Shown here: piece after piece, positions 1-6,973 of the stretch | Numbering within the stretch: the stretch's first letter is position 1 | Layout of the letters: each line of letters starts with the position of its first letter | From: UBA9410 sp036123635 | GTDB taxonomy: Bacteria > Actinomycetota > Acidimicrobiia > Acidimicrobiales > MedAcidi-G1 | Assembly: GCA_036123635.1 (NCBI GenBank) | Contig: JAZADL010000013.1 | Span: 1-14,005, forward strand | DNA length: 14,005 bases | Direction of reading: 5' to 3' | The notes under the pieces: generated by a model | The model's input: only the letters and a program-made list of their open reading frames with translations | Databases searched by the model: none | Told to the model about the DNA's origin: nothing | Translations under genes and position numbers: made by a program

Positions 1-40
1 CTTACCCGGGCGAGTTTTCGGCTCCGGGCGTCGATCGCAG

Positions 41-58
41 AACGTGGCCGGCCACGTT
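41..58. repeat. Perfect 18-bp palindrome upstream of groEL
   Basis: AACGTGGCCGGCCACGTT is its own reverse complement over all 18 bases. It lies 26 bases upstream of the CIRCE operator and about 105 bases before the groEL start. A gapless palindrome of this length suits binding of a dimeric regulator better than an RNA hairpin, since there is no loop. It does not match the HspR-type HAIR consensus or CIRCE. The protein that might bind it is unknown. Confidence 0.55.
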
Positions 59-62
59 GGAA

Positions 63-81
63 AACCAGCGGTCTGCTGGTT
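63..81. repeat. Inverted repeat AACCAGC-N5-GCTGGTT in groEL control region
   Basis: Seven-base arms (63-69 and 75-81) pair perfectly around a five-base centre, GGTCT. The repeat sits between the 18-bp palindrome and CIRCE. A possible -35 (TTGGAA, 57-62) and a very weak -10 (TTGGAT, 80-85) would flank it with 17-base spacing, so it may lie in the promoter spacer. The promoter reading is tentative because the -10 is poor. Confidence 0.4.
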
Positions 82-84
82 GGA

Positions 85-111
85 TTGGCACTCGCTTGAA
101 GAGAGTGCCAG
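85..111 (+). promoter_or_regulatory. CIRCE operator (HrcA-binding site) of groEL
   Basis: TTGGCACTC, nine bases, then GAGTGCCAG. The CIRCE consensus is TTAGCACTC-N9-GAGTGCTAA, so the arms differ from it at only one and two positions and the nine-base spacing is exact. CIRCE is the operator of the heat-shock repressor HrcA. It lies 51 bases before the groEL start codon, the usual place for this element. HrcA control of groEL is therefore very likely; hrcA itself is not in the window. Confidence 0.9.
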
Positions 112-162
112 CGGTCGCGTTCCCGCACCGCTGGACCACCGATCACGGAGAGGTTGCCGCTG

Positions 163-1782
163 ATGGCGAAGATCATCACGTTCGACGAGACGGCTCGACG
201 GTCGCTCGAAAAGGGCATGAACCAGCTGGCTGACGCCGTACGAGTCACACTGGGCCCGAAGGGCCGAAACGTAGTTCTGGAGAAGAAGTGGGGTGCCCCC
301 ACTATCACCAACGACGGCGTCTCCATTGCCAAGGAGATCGACCTCGAGGATCCGTATGAGCGGATCGGAGCCGAACTAGTCAAGGAAGTGGCCAAGAAAA
401 CCGACGATGTGGCCGGAGACGGCACCACCACGGCGACTGTCTTGGCCTGGTCGATGGTCCGGGAGGGCCTGCGAAACGTGGCTGCTGGCGCCAACCCCAT
501 GTCGATTAAAAAAGGTATCGAGGCCGCGGTAGCTGCTGCCGTCGACTCGATCCGGGACTCCTCTCTGGACGTGTCCAGCGACAAAGCTCAGATTGCCAAC
601 GTGGCCGCCATCTCAGCTGCTGACCCTGAGATCGGCGAGATGATCTCCGACGCCATCGACAAGGTAGGCAAGGACGGTGTCATCACCGTCGAGGAAGGCC
701 AGACGTTTGGTATGGAGATGGACCTCGTCGAGGGCATGCGCTTCGACAAGGGCTACATCTCCCCCTACTTCGTGACCGACCCGGACCGCATGGAGGCCGT
801 TCTTGAGGAGCCTTACGTGCTCTTCGTTGGATCCAAGATCAGCGCAGTTCGCGATCTAGTACCGGCTCTGGAGAAGGTCATGCAGACAAACCGCCCACTG
901 GTGGTGATCTCCGAGGACGTTGAAGGCGAGGCCTTGGCCACACTCGTCGTCAACAAGATCCGGGGCACCTTCACCTCGGTGGCTGTCAAGGCCCCGGGCT
1001 TCGGAGACCGCCGCAAGGCCATGCTCCAGGACATGGCCATCCTGACCGGTGGCCAGGTGGTGTCCGAGGAGGTCGGTCTCAAGGTTGACGGTGTGACTCT
1101 CGACATGCTGGGTCAGGCCCGCAAGATCGTGGTTAGTAAGGATGAGACCACCATCGTCGAGGGAGCGGGTGACGAGGTCGATATCGCCGGCCGCATTGCC
1201 CAGATCAAGGGCGAAATTGACAACACCGACTCGGACTACGACCGAGAGAAGCTCCAGGAGCGCTTGGCCAAACTGTCGGGTGGCGTTGCCGTCCTGAAGG
1301 TTGGAGCGGCCACTGAGGTTGAGCTCAAGGAGAAAAAACACCGCATTGAGGATGCGGTGAGTACTACCAAAGCGGCCATCGAGGAGGGCGTTGTCGCCGG
1401 CGGCGGCGTGACCCTGCTCCGGGCCCAGGATGCGGCGACTGCAGCTGCTGAGGGCCTGTCCCCCGACGAGGCCACCGGTACCCGGATCGTGGCCAAGGCC
1501 CTGGAGAGCCCGTTGACCCAGATCGCCGTGAACGCCGGCCTGGAGGGCGGTGTCATCGTCGAGAAGGTGCGCAACCTCGACGGTTCCAACGGCCTCAACG
1601 CCGCCACTGGTGAGTACGAGGACCTGGTCGCGGCCGGCATCATCGATGCCGCCAAGGTGACCCGGTCGGCCCTTCAGAACGCCGGCTCCATCGCCGCCCT
1701 ATTCCTCACCACGGAGGCCGTCGTTGCTGATGCCCCGGCTGAGGGTTCGGCGGGTGCTGGTATGCCGGATATGGACTTCTAG
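163..1782 (+). CDS. groEL: Chaperonin GroEL (Hsp60), 539 aa
   Basis: This is the 60-kDa chaperonin, which folds proteins in the cytoplasm inside a double-ring ATP-driven chamber closed by GroES. The ATP-site segment GDGTTTA falls at about residues 85-91, and the chaperonin signature AAIEEGVVAGGG starts near residue 404. Length is normal for the family. I chose ATG at 163 because GGAGAGG lies about nine bases before it and the protein then begins MAKIITFDE; an upstream in-frame TTG at 154 lies right behind that ribosome site and is unlikely. The C-terminus ends in MPDMDF, a shortened form of the Gly-Met-rich tail, not the His-rich tail of mycobacterial GroEL1, so this resembles the housekeeping GroEL2 type. 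There is no groES next to it. A CIRCE element upstream points to HrcA repression. Confidence 0.98.
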   Translation: MAKIITFDETARRSLEKGMNQLADAVRVTLGPKGRNVVLEKKWGAPTITNDGVSIAKEIDLEDPYERIGAELVKEVAKKTDDVAGDGTTTATVLAWSMVREGLRNVAAGANPMSIKKGIEAAVAAAVDSIRDSSLDVSSDKAQIANVAAISAADPEIGEMISDAIDKVGKDGVITVEEGQTFGMEMDLVEGMRFDKGYISPYFVTDPDRMEAVLEEPYVLFVGSKISAVRDLVPALEKVMQTNRPLVVISEDVEGEALATLVVNKIRGTFTSVAVKAPGFGDRRKAMLQDMAILTGGQVVSEEVGLKVDGVTLDMLGQARKIVVSKDETTIVEGAGDEVDIAGRIAQIKGEIDNTDSDYDREKLQERLAKLSGGVAVLKVGAATEVELKEKKHRIEDAVSTTKAAIEEGVVAGGGVTLLRAQDAATAAAEGLSPDEATGTRIVAKALESPLTQIAVNAGLEGGVIVEKVRNLDGSNGLNAATGEYEDLVAAGIIDAAKVTRSALQNAGSIAALFLTTEAVVADAPAEGSAGAGMPDMDF

Positions 1783-1830
1783 GCGGGTTAATCAGACACG
1801 ATTCCCGAACCGGAATCGGACCACGTCGAG

Positions 1831-1861
1831 CGGGTGCCCTCCAGGGTGCCCGCCCTGTTTT
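1831..1861 (+). terminator. Probable intrinsic terminator after groEL
   Basis: About 50 bases after the groEL stop there are two overlapping hairpin options. CAGGG (1842-1846) pairs perfectly with CCCTG (1853-1857) and is followed at once by TTTT (1858-1861). A longer imperfect stem, CGGGTGCCCT with AGGGTGCCCG, uses 1831-1852. The U-tract is short. The site overlaps the 5' extension of the fdhD frame, which argues for fdhD starting further downstream at 1915. Confidence 0.5.
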
Positions 1862-1914
1862 CCCGCTGGGGCGTGTTCACTGGTGGGCATGGCCAGTTTG
1901 AAGAGATCCGGGTG

Positions 1915-2700
1915 ATGAGCCGAGGTCGGACGTCACGGGTCTTTACCCGCCGGGTTGACGCCGACGGCTCGCGGCGAGTTCCCGACGAGCTCATCGTGGA
2001 GGAGCCCCTAGCGATCCGCCTGGACGGTGAGTTGGTGGCTACCACCATGCGCACCCCGGGTGACGACTTCGAGTTGGCCGTCGGTTTCTGCATTACCGAG
2101 GGTGTCCTGCACGATGTCCCTATCCGAACCGTGCGGTATTGCGGGGAGGGACCGGCCGCTCAGGCTGAGTACAACGACGTCACCGTTGACACCGGTGGTC
2201 GTGCACCGGCGCCCACGCCGCGCCTGGGACCTGCTTCGTCCTCGTGCGGTATCTGTGGGACGGTGGCCATCGATGACCTCCGAGAACGCCTCCGGCCCCT
2301 TGAAGTGGAGCCCTTCGAAATCGGGGTGCTCGCCGGCTTAGCCGACCGGATTGACGGCCAGGCCCTCTTCTCGACCACTGGGGCCGTCCACGCTGCGGTG
2401 GCCTTCGACCGGTCGGGCAAGCCGCAGGTGCTTCGGGAGGACATCGGGCGCCACAACGCCGTTGACAAGGTGGTCGGGCGGCTCCACATGGACGGACTCC
2501 TGCCAGCCGGGGACCTAGGCCTGTGGGTCAGCGGCCGGGCCTCATTCGAGATGGCCCAGAAGGCATGGGCAGCTGGGTTCGCCTGCCTGGTGGCGGTGAG
2601 TGGCCCGTCAGCCCTGGCTGTGGAGACAGCCACCGTGGCCAACCTGCAGCTGGCCGGGTTCGCCCGGGGCGATCGTCTCAACCTCTATACGGGAGATTGA
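1915..2700 (+). CDS. fdhD: FdhD, formate dehydrogenase accessory sulfurtransferase, 261 aa
   Basis: FdhD moves sulfur from a cysteine desulfurase onto the bis-MGD molybdenum cofactor, which formate dehydrogenases need for activity; it acts in the cytoplasm. The family hallmark Cys-Gly-Ile-Cys-Gly is present with cysteines at about residues 111 and 114, preceded by a serine run. Other conserved blocks are EEPLAIRLDG, the TPGDDFELAVGF segment, and REDIGRHNAVDKVVG near the middle. Length is close to that of E. coli FdhD. The frame is open back to a GTG at 1834, but the extra N-terminus is unlike the family and runs through a terminator-like hairpin, so I chose ATG 1915. The ribosome site is weak (GAAGAGA), and a GTG at 1912 is an alternative start. 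No formate dehydrogenase gene is visible. Confidence 0.93.
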   Translation: MSRGRTSRVFTRRVDADGSRRVPDELIVEEPLAIRLDGELVATTMRTPGDDFELAVGFCITEGVLHDVPIRTVRYCGEGPAAQAEYNDVTVDTGGRAPAPTPRLGPASSSCGICGTVAIDDLRERLRPLEVEPFEIGVLAGLADRIDGQALFSTTGAVHAAVAFDRSGKPQVLREDIGRHNAVDKVVGRLHMDGLLPAGDLGLWVSGRASFEMAQKAWAAGFACLVAVSGPSALAVETATVANLQLAGFARGDRLNLYTGD

Positions 2701-2722
2701 CGGTCCGTTCGAGACCCCTCTC

Positions 2723-2728
2723 TAGACT
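2723..2728 (+). promoter_or_regulatory. Candidate -10 (TAGACT) for a leaderless chdC transcript
   Basis: TAGACT fits the actinobacterial -10 pattern TANNNT and ends seven bases before the chdC ATG, so transcription would begin at or next to the start codon. No Shine-Dalgarno sequence precedes that ATG. A -35-like TTGACG (2697-2702) overlaps the fdhD stop, but its 20-base spacing is long. Confidence 0.5.
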
Positions 2729-2735
2729 TCATCGG

Positions 2736-3422
2736 ATGAGCGAACCGGTCAGTCCCGCCGTCGGCCTCGGCGTCCTCCATCTGTTCTGCCGGATCCCCGG
2801 CCCGGGTGTCGACCGGGAGGCGATCCGCACCGCCGTCGAGGCCGCCACCACCGCTGGCGACCAGGTGGTTTCGGTAGCGATCCTGGGCCACAAGGCCGAC
2901 CTAGCGTTCATGGGTCTGGGCGACGACCTCTGGCGCCTGCGAGACCTTCAGACCGCCCTGGTGGCCGCCGGCCTACAGGTGGTGGACAGCTACGTGTCGC
3001 TGACCGAGGTCTCCGAGTACGCCCAAGGCGTGCCGGACGAGATGAAGCAGGCCCGGCTCCACCCAGAGTTGCCTCCCGCAGGGAAGCCAGCGTGGTGCTT
3101 CTACCCGATGTCTAAGCGACGCAACGTGGGTGCCAACTGGTATCGCCTCCCGTACGACGATCGCCACGAACTGATGATGGAGCACGGTGCATCGGGGCGG
3201 AGGTTCGCCGGCCGCATCCTGCAGGTCGTTACCGGATCGACCGGGGTGGACGACCACGAGTGGGGGGTCACGCTGTTTGGCGAACACCCTGACGACCTCA
3301 AAGACGTCGTCTACACCATGCGCTACGACCGGGCGTCAGCTGACTACGGAGAGTTTGGCACCTTCTACACCGGCATGGTTGATGACCTGGACACCGTCCT
3401 GACCCGGGCGGGTTGTGCCTGA
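2736..3422 (+). CDS. chdC: Coproheme decarboxylase (HemQ/ChdC), 228 aa
   Basis: This enzyme converts coproheme III to haem b by two oxidative decarboxylations, the last step of the coproporphyrin-dependent pathway used by actinobacteria and Firmicutes. It belongs to the chlorite dismutase-like fold. The diagnostic YPMSKRR block is present: Tyr123 matches the catalytic tyrosine (Tyr145 in S. aureus) and Lys127 matches its Lys149. His150, in LMMEHG, is the expected proximal haem ligand. DDHEWGVTLF and the YTMRYDRASADYGEFGTFYTG region complete the family pattern. I chose ATG 2736 over an upstream frame extending to 2523 because that extension lies inside fdhD. There is no ribosome site, but TAGACT lies seven bases before the ATG, suggesting a leaderless mRNA. 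larE begins almost at its stop codon. Other haem genes are not in the window. Confidence 0.93.
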   Translation: MSEPVSPAVGLGVLHLFCRIPGPGVDREAIRTAVEAATTAGDQVVSVAILGHKADLAFMGLGDDLWRLRDLQTALVAAGLQVVDSYVSLTEVSEYAQGVPDEMKQARLHPELPPAGKPAWCFYPMSKRRNVGANWYRLPYDDRHELMMEHGASGRRFAGRILQVVTGSTGVDDHEWGVTLFGEHPDDLKDVVYTMRYDRASADYGEFGTFYTGMVDDLDTVLTRAGCA

Positions 3423-3424
3423 TC

Positions 3425-4243
3425 GTGGAACCGGTTGTCGTCGACGAGCCGTCGTTGGAAGGCCTCCGGCGGACCCTGCACGATCTGGGCCGGGTCGTGG
3501 TGGCTTTTTCCGGCGGCGCCGACTCGGCCTTCTTGGCCCGGATGGCCCACGACACCCTGGGTTCCGACCGGGTTCACGTGGTCACCGCCGTGTCCCCGTC
3601 GCTGGCCGGCGATGAGCGAGCCGAGGCGGCCTCCTTGGCCGACGAGTGGGGTCTCCGCTGGTCGGAGGTCGAGACCCACGAAATGGTTGACGCCGCCTAC
3701 CGGGTCAACGATGCCGACCGGTGCGGACGGTGCAAGGACGCTCTGATGGACGCGCTGGACCCCATTGCCGACCTGGAGTCGGCCATCGTTGTGCTGGGCG
3801 TTAACGTCGATGACCTCGGTGATCACCGCCCCGGTCAAGCTGTGGCGTCGAAACGAGGAGCCCGGTTCCCCCTCGTGGAGGCCGGTATGACCAAGGCCGA
3901 TGTCCGCCGTCACTCCCGTCGCCTTGGTCTACGCACAGCCGACAAGCCGGCCGCCGCCTGCCTGGCCTCGAGGGTCCCCTACGGCTCCGAGGTCACGGTC
4001 GATGTCCTAACGGCCGTGGAACGCGCCGAGGCTGCCTTGCGCCGGCTGGGGTTCGAGGATCTTCGCGTCCGCCATTACGACGACGCAGCCCGCCTAGAGG
4101 TCCCGACCGATCGACTGGCCGAAGTGGTGGAGCGCCGAACCGAGGTGGTGGCCGCTGTGGAGGCCGCCGGCTACGCCTACGTCACCCTCGACCTAGAGGG
4201 ACTGCGGTCCGGGAACCTGAACCGGGCCCTAGACGGTGGGTGA
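3425..4243 (+). CDS. larE: LarE-type ATP-dependent sacrificial sulfur transferase, 272 aa
   Basis: LarE adenylates a carboxylate of the pyridinium dicarboxylate mononucleotide made by LarB and adds sulfur to it, in synthesis of the nickel-pincer nucleotide cofactor of lactate racemase and relatives. The PP-loop SGGADS spans residues 29-34. The conserved ACLASRVPYG block carries Cys179, in the position of the sulfur-donating cysteine. Cys100 and Cys103, in RCGRCK, add two more conserved cysteines, as in LarE members reported to carry a 4Fe-4S cluster instead of sacrificing a cysteine. GTG 3425, two bases after the chdC stop, is my chosen start; TTG 3413 would overlap chdC by ten bases. The spacing implies translation coupled to chdC. 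No larA, larB or larC is visible, so the acceptor pathway is unproven and a related tRNA or cofactor thiolation role is possible. Confidence 0.88.
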   Translation: MEPVVVDEPSLEGLRRTLHDLGRVVVAFSGGADSAFLARMAHDTLGSDRVHVVTAVSPSLAGDERAEAASLADEWGLRWSEVETHEMVDAAYRVNDADRCGRCKDALMDALDPIADLESAIVVLGVNVDDLGDHRPGQAVASKRGARFPLVEAGMTKADVRRHSRRLGLRTADKPAAACLASRVPYGSEVTVDVLTAVERAEAALRRLGFEDLRVRHYDDAARLEVPTDRLAEVVERRTEVVAAVEAAGYAYVTLDLEGLRSGNLNRALDGG

Positions 4244-4309
4244 CCGGGTGCCCAGCCGGGCGGGCTCCCGGATGATGCCCCGCTGCCGTAGCGCCGCTAA
4301 GGCCCAGCG

Positions 4310-4606
4310 ATGAGGGTTGCCGCCCACGTTCCGGACCTCATGGACCGGTCTCGGCTCCGGTCGACCAAGGCCGAAGTGGTCCTGGTGGCAGATCCGGCCG
4401 AGCTGGTGGGCCTAGAGGTCGACCTCGTGGTGGTGGACCTATCCCGACCCGGTGTGCTCGACGTACTGGGTGATATCGGAGCGCGCACTGTGGGCTTCGC
4501 CGCCCACGTGGAAGAGGAGCTGATGGCTGCCGCCTCGACTGCTGGATGTGACGAAGTGCTGGCCCGGTCGGTGTTCTTCCGGCGGTTCCCAGACTTCGCT
4601 AACTGA
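4310..4606 (+). CDS. Small receiver-like (REC fold) protein, probably not phosphorylatable, 98 aa
   Basis: I do not recognise this as a named family. Its layout resembles a response-regulator receiver domain: a strand ending VDLVVVDLSRP with Asp43 near the usual phospho-acceptor place, then TVGFAAHVEEEL like the Thr/Ala-His strand, then AGCDEVLARS like the loop that normally holds the conserved lysine. The acidic pair expected in the first strand is absent and the lysine is replaced by Arg86, so normal phosphotransfer is doubtful. There is no output domain. ATG 4310 lies 66 bases after larE, with TAAGGC (4298-4303), a near miss to TANNNT, six bases before it. It ends 23 bases before glnD. The fold call is inference from the pattern; a CheY-like, nucleotide-binding or purely structural role are all possible. 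Confidence 0.6.
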   Translation: MRVAAHVPDLMDRSRLRSTKAEVVLVADPAELVGLEVDLVVVDLSRPGVLDVLGDIGARTVGFAAHVEEELMAAASTAGCDEVLARSVFFRRFPDFAN

Positions 4607-4616
4607 GCGGCCCTAC

Positions 4617-4622
4617 TACCGT
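4617..4622 (+). promoter_or_regulatory. Candidate -10 (TACCGT) for a leaderless glnD transcript
   Basis: TACCGT fits TANNNT and ends seven bases before the glnD GTG, in the 23-base gap after the upstream gene. No ribosome site is visible. The same hexamer at the same spacing precedes the M20 gene at 9123. No good -35 was found. Confidence 0.45.
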
Positions 4623-4629
4623 CGCGCCG

Positions 4630-6930
4630 GTGGGCCAATTCGACGTCTCCGACCTGCTGGCTGACCGTCATCTACAGGGCCCGGAGTTCTGCGAGGCCCT
4701 GACCGAGCGGATCGACGGTTTCCTGGCCGGTGTCTTCGCAGCAGCCGAGCCTCCAGAGGGAACTGCCCTAGTGGCCGTAGGAGGTTACGGCCGACGGGAG
4801 CAGTGCCCGGGCAGTGACGTGGACGTGGTCCTGGTGCACCGGCCCGATGCGGACGTTGGGGAGGCCGCCCAGCGGATCTGGTACCCGCTTTGGGACGCTG
4901 GCCTAAAGTTGGGCCACCAAGTCGGGACGGTGGCCCAACTACTGGAGGTGGCTACCGACAGCTTGGAGACAGCGACCAGCCTCCTGGCCGCCCGTCCAGT
5001 GGCCGGCGATGGTGAGCTTGCCGATGTGCTGGCTGTCGCCGCTCTGGAGCAGTGGACTAGCCGGTCCAAGCACCACCTGGACCGGATGAAGGCTTCGGTG
5101 GCCGAACGTCATGCTCGGTTCGGTGAGGTGGCCTTCCTGTTGGAGCCTGACTTGAAGGAGGCCCGGGGTGGGCTGCGCGACGTTCACAACCTTCTCTGGG
5201 TAGAGCAAGCCACGGTGCCCATCCTCCGCGAAGCTGAGTCAGCCGGCCTGGCCGCTGCCTCGGAGGTCCTGCTGGCTGTTCGAGTGGAGCTCCATCGCCT
5301 GACCGGGCAGCGGTCCGACCAGTTGTTGCTGGAACTCCAGGATGACGTAGCCGACGCTCTCGGCCTGGCCGACGCCGACGTGCTAATGGCCGAGGTCTCC
5401 TCCGCCGGAAGGACCATCGCGTGGACGGGGGAGGGGGCGGCTCGCCGGACCCGTCGGGCGGCACGTCGGCGTGGTCCCTTGAGGGCCCTGACGGGCTCCC
5501 GTCGTCGAGAGGTAGCGCCCGCTCTGGTCCTGGACGACGGCCGTCTGGAGCTCACCCAGGAGGCGGACCTGGCCGACCCTCTGCTGGTACTGCGGTGTGC
5601 CGTGGTGGCTGCCCGTCACGACGCTTATCTTCAGCGCGGTTCCCTGGAACGCCTAGCCGACTACGGCAGGCCCCTGTCCACACCGTGGCCGGCCGAGGCT
5701 CGAGACCTTTTTGTGGAACTCTTGGCGTGCGGGCCAGCTGCCGTACCCGTCATCGAGGACCTGGACCACGTAGGCCTGTTCGTGCTGCTGGTGCCCGAGT
5801 GGGAGCCGTGTCGGTCCCGACCCCAGCGCAACGCCTATCACCGGTTCACCGTGGACCGGCACCTCATGGAGGCAGTGGCCGAAGCCTCCCGTCTGGTGGA
5901 CCGGGTAGACCGACCTGATCTCCTACTGGTCGGGGCCTTACTCCACGACATTGGCAAGGGTTATCCGGGGGATCACACCGAGGTCGGCGTGGACCTGATG
6001 AGGACTATCGGCTCTCGCATGGGCTTCAGCGGGGCTGATACCGACCTCCTGGTGGCCATGATCGAACACCACCTGCTGCTCCCCGACGTGGCCACCCGCC
6101 GGGACCTCGACGACGACGGCACCATCCGATCGGTGGCCGATGCGTTGGGCAGCATCCGTCTGTTGGAACTGCTGGGTGCCCTGACCGAGGCAGACTCCAT
6201 CGCCACCGGCCCGTCAGCCTGGAGCTCCTGGAAGGGCGACCTCGTACACGAGCTGGTGGCTCGGACCCGGCATGTCCTAAGCGGCGGCGACGTGGGCGAG
6301 GTATTAGGCGACTCTTTCCCCGATGCAGGGCAACGGGTATTACTGGACGAGGGGGGATTCGTGGTCCGAGGCGAGGGCTCGACGCTCACCGTGGTGGCTG
6401 ACGACCGGCCGGGCACGTTTTCCAAGGTGGCGGGAGTGCTGTCACTGAACGGCGCCGACGTCCAGGATGCCGCTGCCCATTCGGAGAACGGGCGGGCCCT
6501 GTCGGTGTTCCGCGTGGGCCAGGTTCTGGGCGGCACACCGGACTGGGCGCGGATCGAGGACCAGATCGGACGTGCCTTATCCGGCCGCCTGGCCCTGGCT
6601 GCCCGGTTAGGGGACCGGTCCCGGACCTACCAGCCGATTCGTATGACCGCACGCCCGGCCCGGCCCCGGGTCACCGTGGACAACGAAACCTCGGCCACTG
6701 CCACTGTCCTAGAAGTCACCTGTCCAGACGGCGTGGGTGTGCTGTATCGGATCACCCGGGCCTTTGCTGAACTGGACCTCGACATCGTCCGGGCCCGGGT
6801 CCAGACACTGGGCTCCGACGTTGTCGACGCCTTTTACGTCCGGGACTCGTTGGGGTTTAAGATCACCGATGCAGACCACCTAGCCGAGATTGAACTCTCG
6901 GTGTTGCGCTGGGTGGCTGCCGACTTCTGA
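4630..6930 (+). CDS. glnD: GlnD, [protein-PII] uridylyltransferase/uridylyl-removing enzyme, 766 aa
   Basis: GlnD reads glutamine and modifies PII proteins: its nucleotidyltransferase domain adds a nucleotide to PII and its HD domain removes it. Actinobacterial GlnD proteins often adenylylate instead of uridylylating. The transferase motif is visible as GGYGR at residues 51-55 followed by GSDVD at 61-65. The HD metal site is LLHDIGKG with His439 and Asp440. Two C-terminal ACT domains, which sense glutamine, begin near residues 586 (LTVVADDRPGTFSKVAG) and 693 (LEVTCPDGVGVLYRIT). The order and length fit a full GlnD, a little shorter than that of E. coli. The Arg-rich stretch at about residues 264-296 (up to LTGSRRREVAPAL) looks like a family-specific insertion. 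GTG 4630 is the only plausible start. No glnB, glnK or amtB is next to it. Confidence 0.95.
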   Translation: MGQFDVSDLLADRHLQGPEFCEALTERIDGFLAGVFAAAEPPEGTALVAVGGYGRREQCPGSDVDVVLVHRPDADVGEAAQRIWYPLWDAGLKLGHQVGTVAQLLEVATDSLETATSLLAARPVAGDGELADVLAVAALEQWTSRSKHHLDRMKASVAERHARFGEVAFLLEPDLKEARGGLRDVHNLLWVEQATVPILREAESAGLAAASEVLLAVRVELHRLTGQRSDQLLLELQDDVADALGLADADVLMAEVSSAGRTIAWTGEGAARRTRRAARRRGPLRALTGSRRREVAPALVLDDGRLELTQEADLADPLLVLRCAVVAARHDAYLQRGSLERLADYGRPLSTPWPAEARDLFVELLACGPAAVPVIEDLDHVGLFVLLVPEWEPCRSRPQRNAYHRFTVDRHLMEAVAEASRLVDRVDRPDLLLVGALLHDIGKGYPGDHTEVGVDLMRTIGSRMGFSGADTDLLVAMIEHHLLLPDVATRRDLDDDGTIRSVADALGSIRLLELLGALTEADSIATGPSAWSSWKGDLVHELVARTRHVLSGGDVGEVLGDSFPDAGQRVLLDEGGFVVRGEGSTLTVVADDRPGTFSKVAGVLSLNGADVQDAAAHSENGRALSVFRVGQVLGGTPDWARIEDQIGRALSGRLALAARLGDRSRTYQPIRMTARPARPRVTVDNETSATATVLEVTCPDGVGVLYRITRAFAELDLDIVRARVQTLGSDVVDAFYVRDSLGFKITDADHLAEIELSVLRWVAADF

Positions 6931-6941
6931 CCGGACCGGTC
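6929..6941. repeat. Palindrome GACCGG-A-CCGGTC after glnD
   Basis: Six-base arms pair perfectly around one central base. The site overlaps the last two bases of the glnD stop codon and ends about 20 bases before the candidate -10 of the Nudix gene, so it could be an operator. CCGG-rich words are common in this sequence, so chance is a real alternative. Confidence 0.25.
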
Positions 6942-6961
6942 TGGGAGCGGATCGGAGCGCC

Positions 6962-6967
6962 TACGGT
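6962..6967 (+). promoter_or_regulatory. Candidate -10 (TACGGT) for a leaderless Nudix transcript
   Basis: TACGGT fits TANNNT and ends six bases before the GTG at 6974. No Shine-Dalgarno sequence is present between glnD and this start. Confidence 0.45.
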
Positions 6968-6973
6968 GCAGCC

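Noticed and set aside
5..28. CCCGG...CCGGG hairpin at the window edge as a terminator of an upstream gene
   Set aside because: Only a five-base stem with a long interior and no T-tract downstream; the upstream gene is not visible.
154..162. TTG start for groEL giving three extra residues
   Set aside because: It directly follows GGAGAGG, too close to serve as its start; ATG 163 has proper spacing and gives the normal N-terminus.
856..1341. 161-codon open frame on the minus strand inside groEL
   Set aside because: It lies wholly opposite a clear groEL, has no recognisable motif, and long antisense frames are common in GC-rich coding DNA.
1724..1915. 63-codon frame spanning the groEL end and the following gap
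   Set aside because: It overlaps groEL, crosses the probable terminator, and has no family features.
3365..3913. 182-codon minus-strand frame across chdC and larE
   Set aside because: It is opposite two well-supported genes and its sequence resembles no family; it is a GC-driven shadow.
4256..4271. CCGGG-N6-CCCGG hairpin after larE as a terminator
   Set aside because: Short stem, no T-tract, and such GC hairpins arise easily here.
5421..5918. 165-codon plus-strand frame inside glnD
   Set aside because: Rich in Gly, Pro, Arg and Ser, as expected from an out-of-frame reading of GC-rich DNA; glnD is continuous through it.
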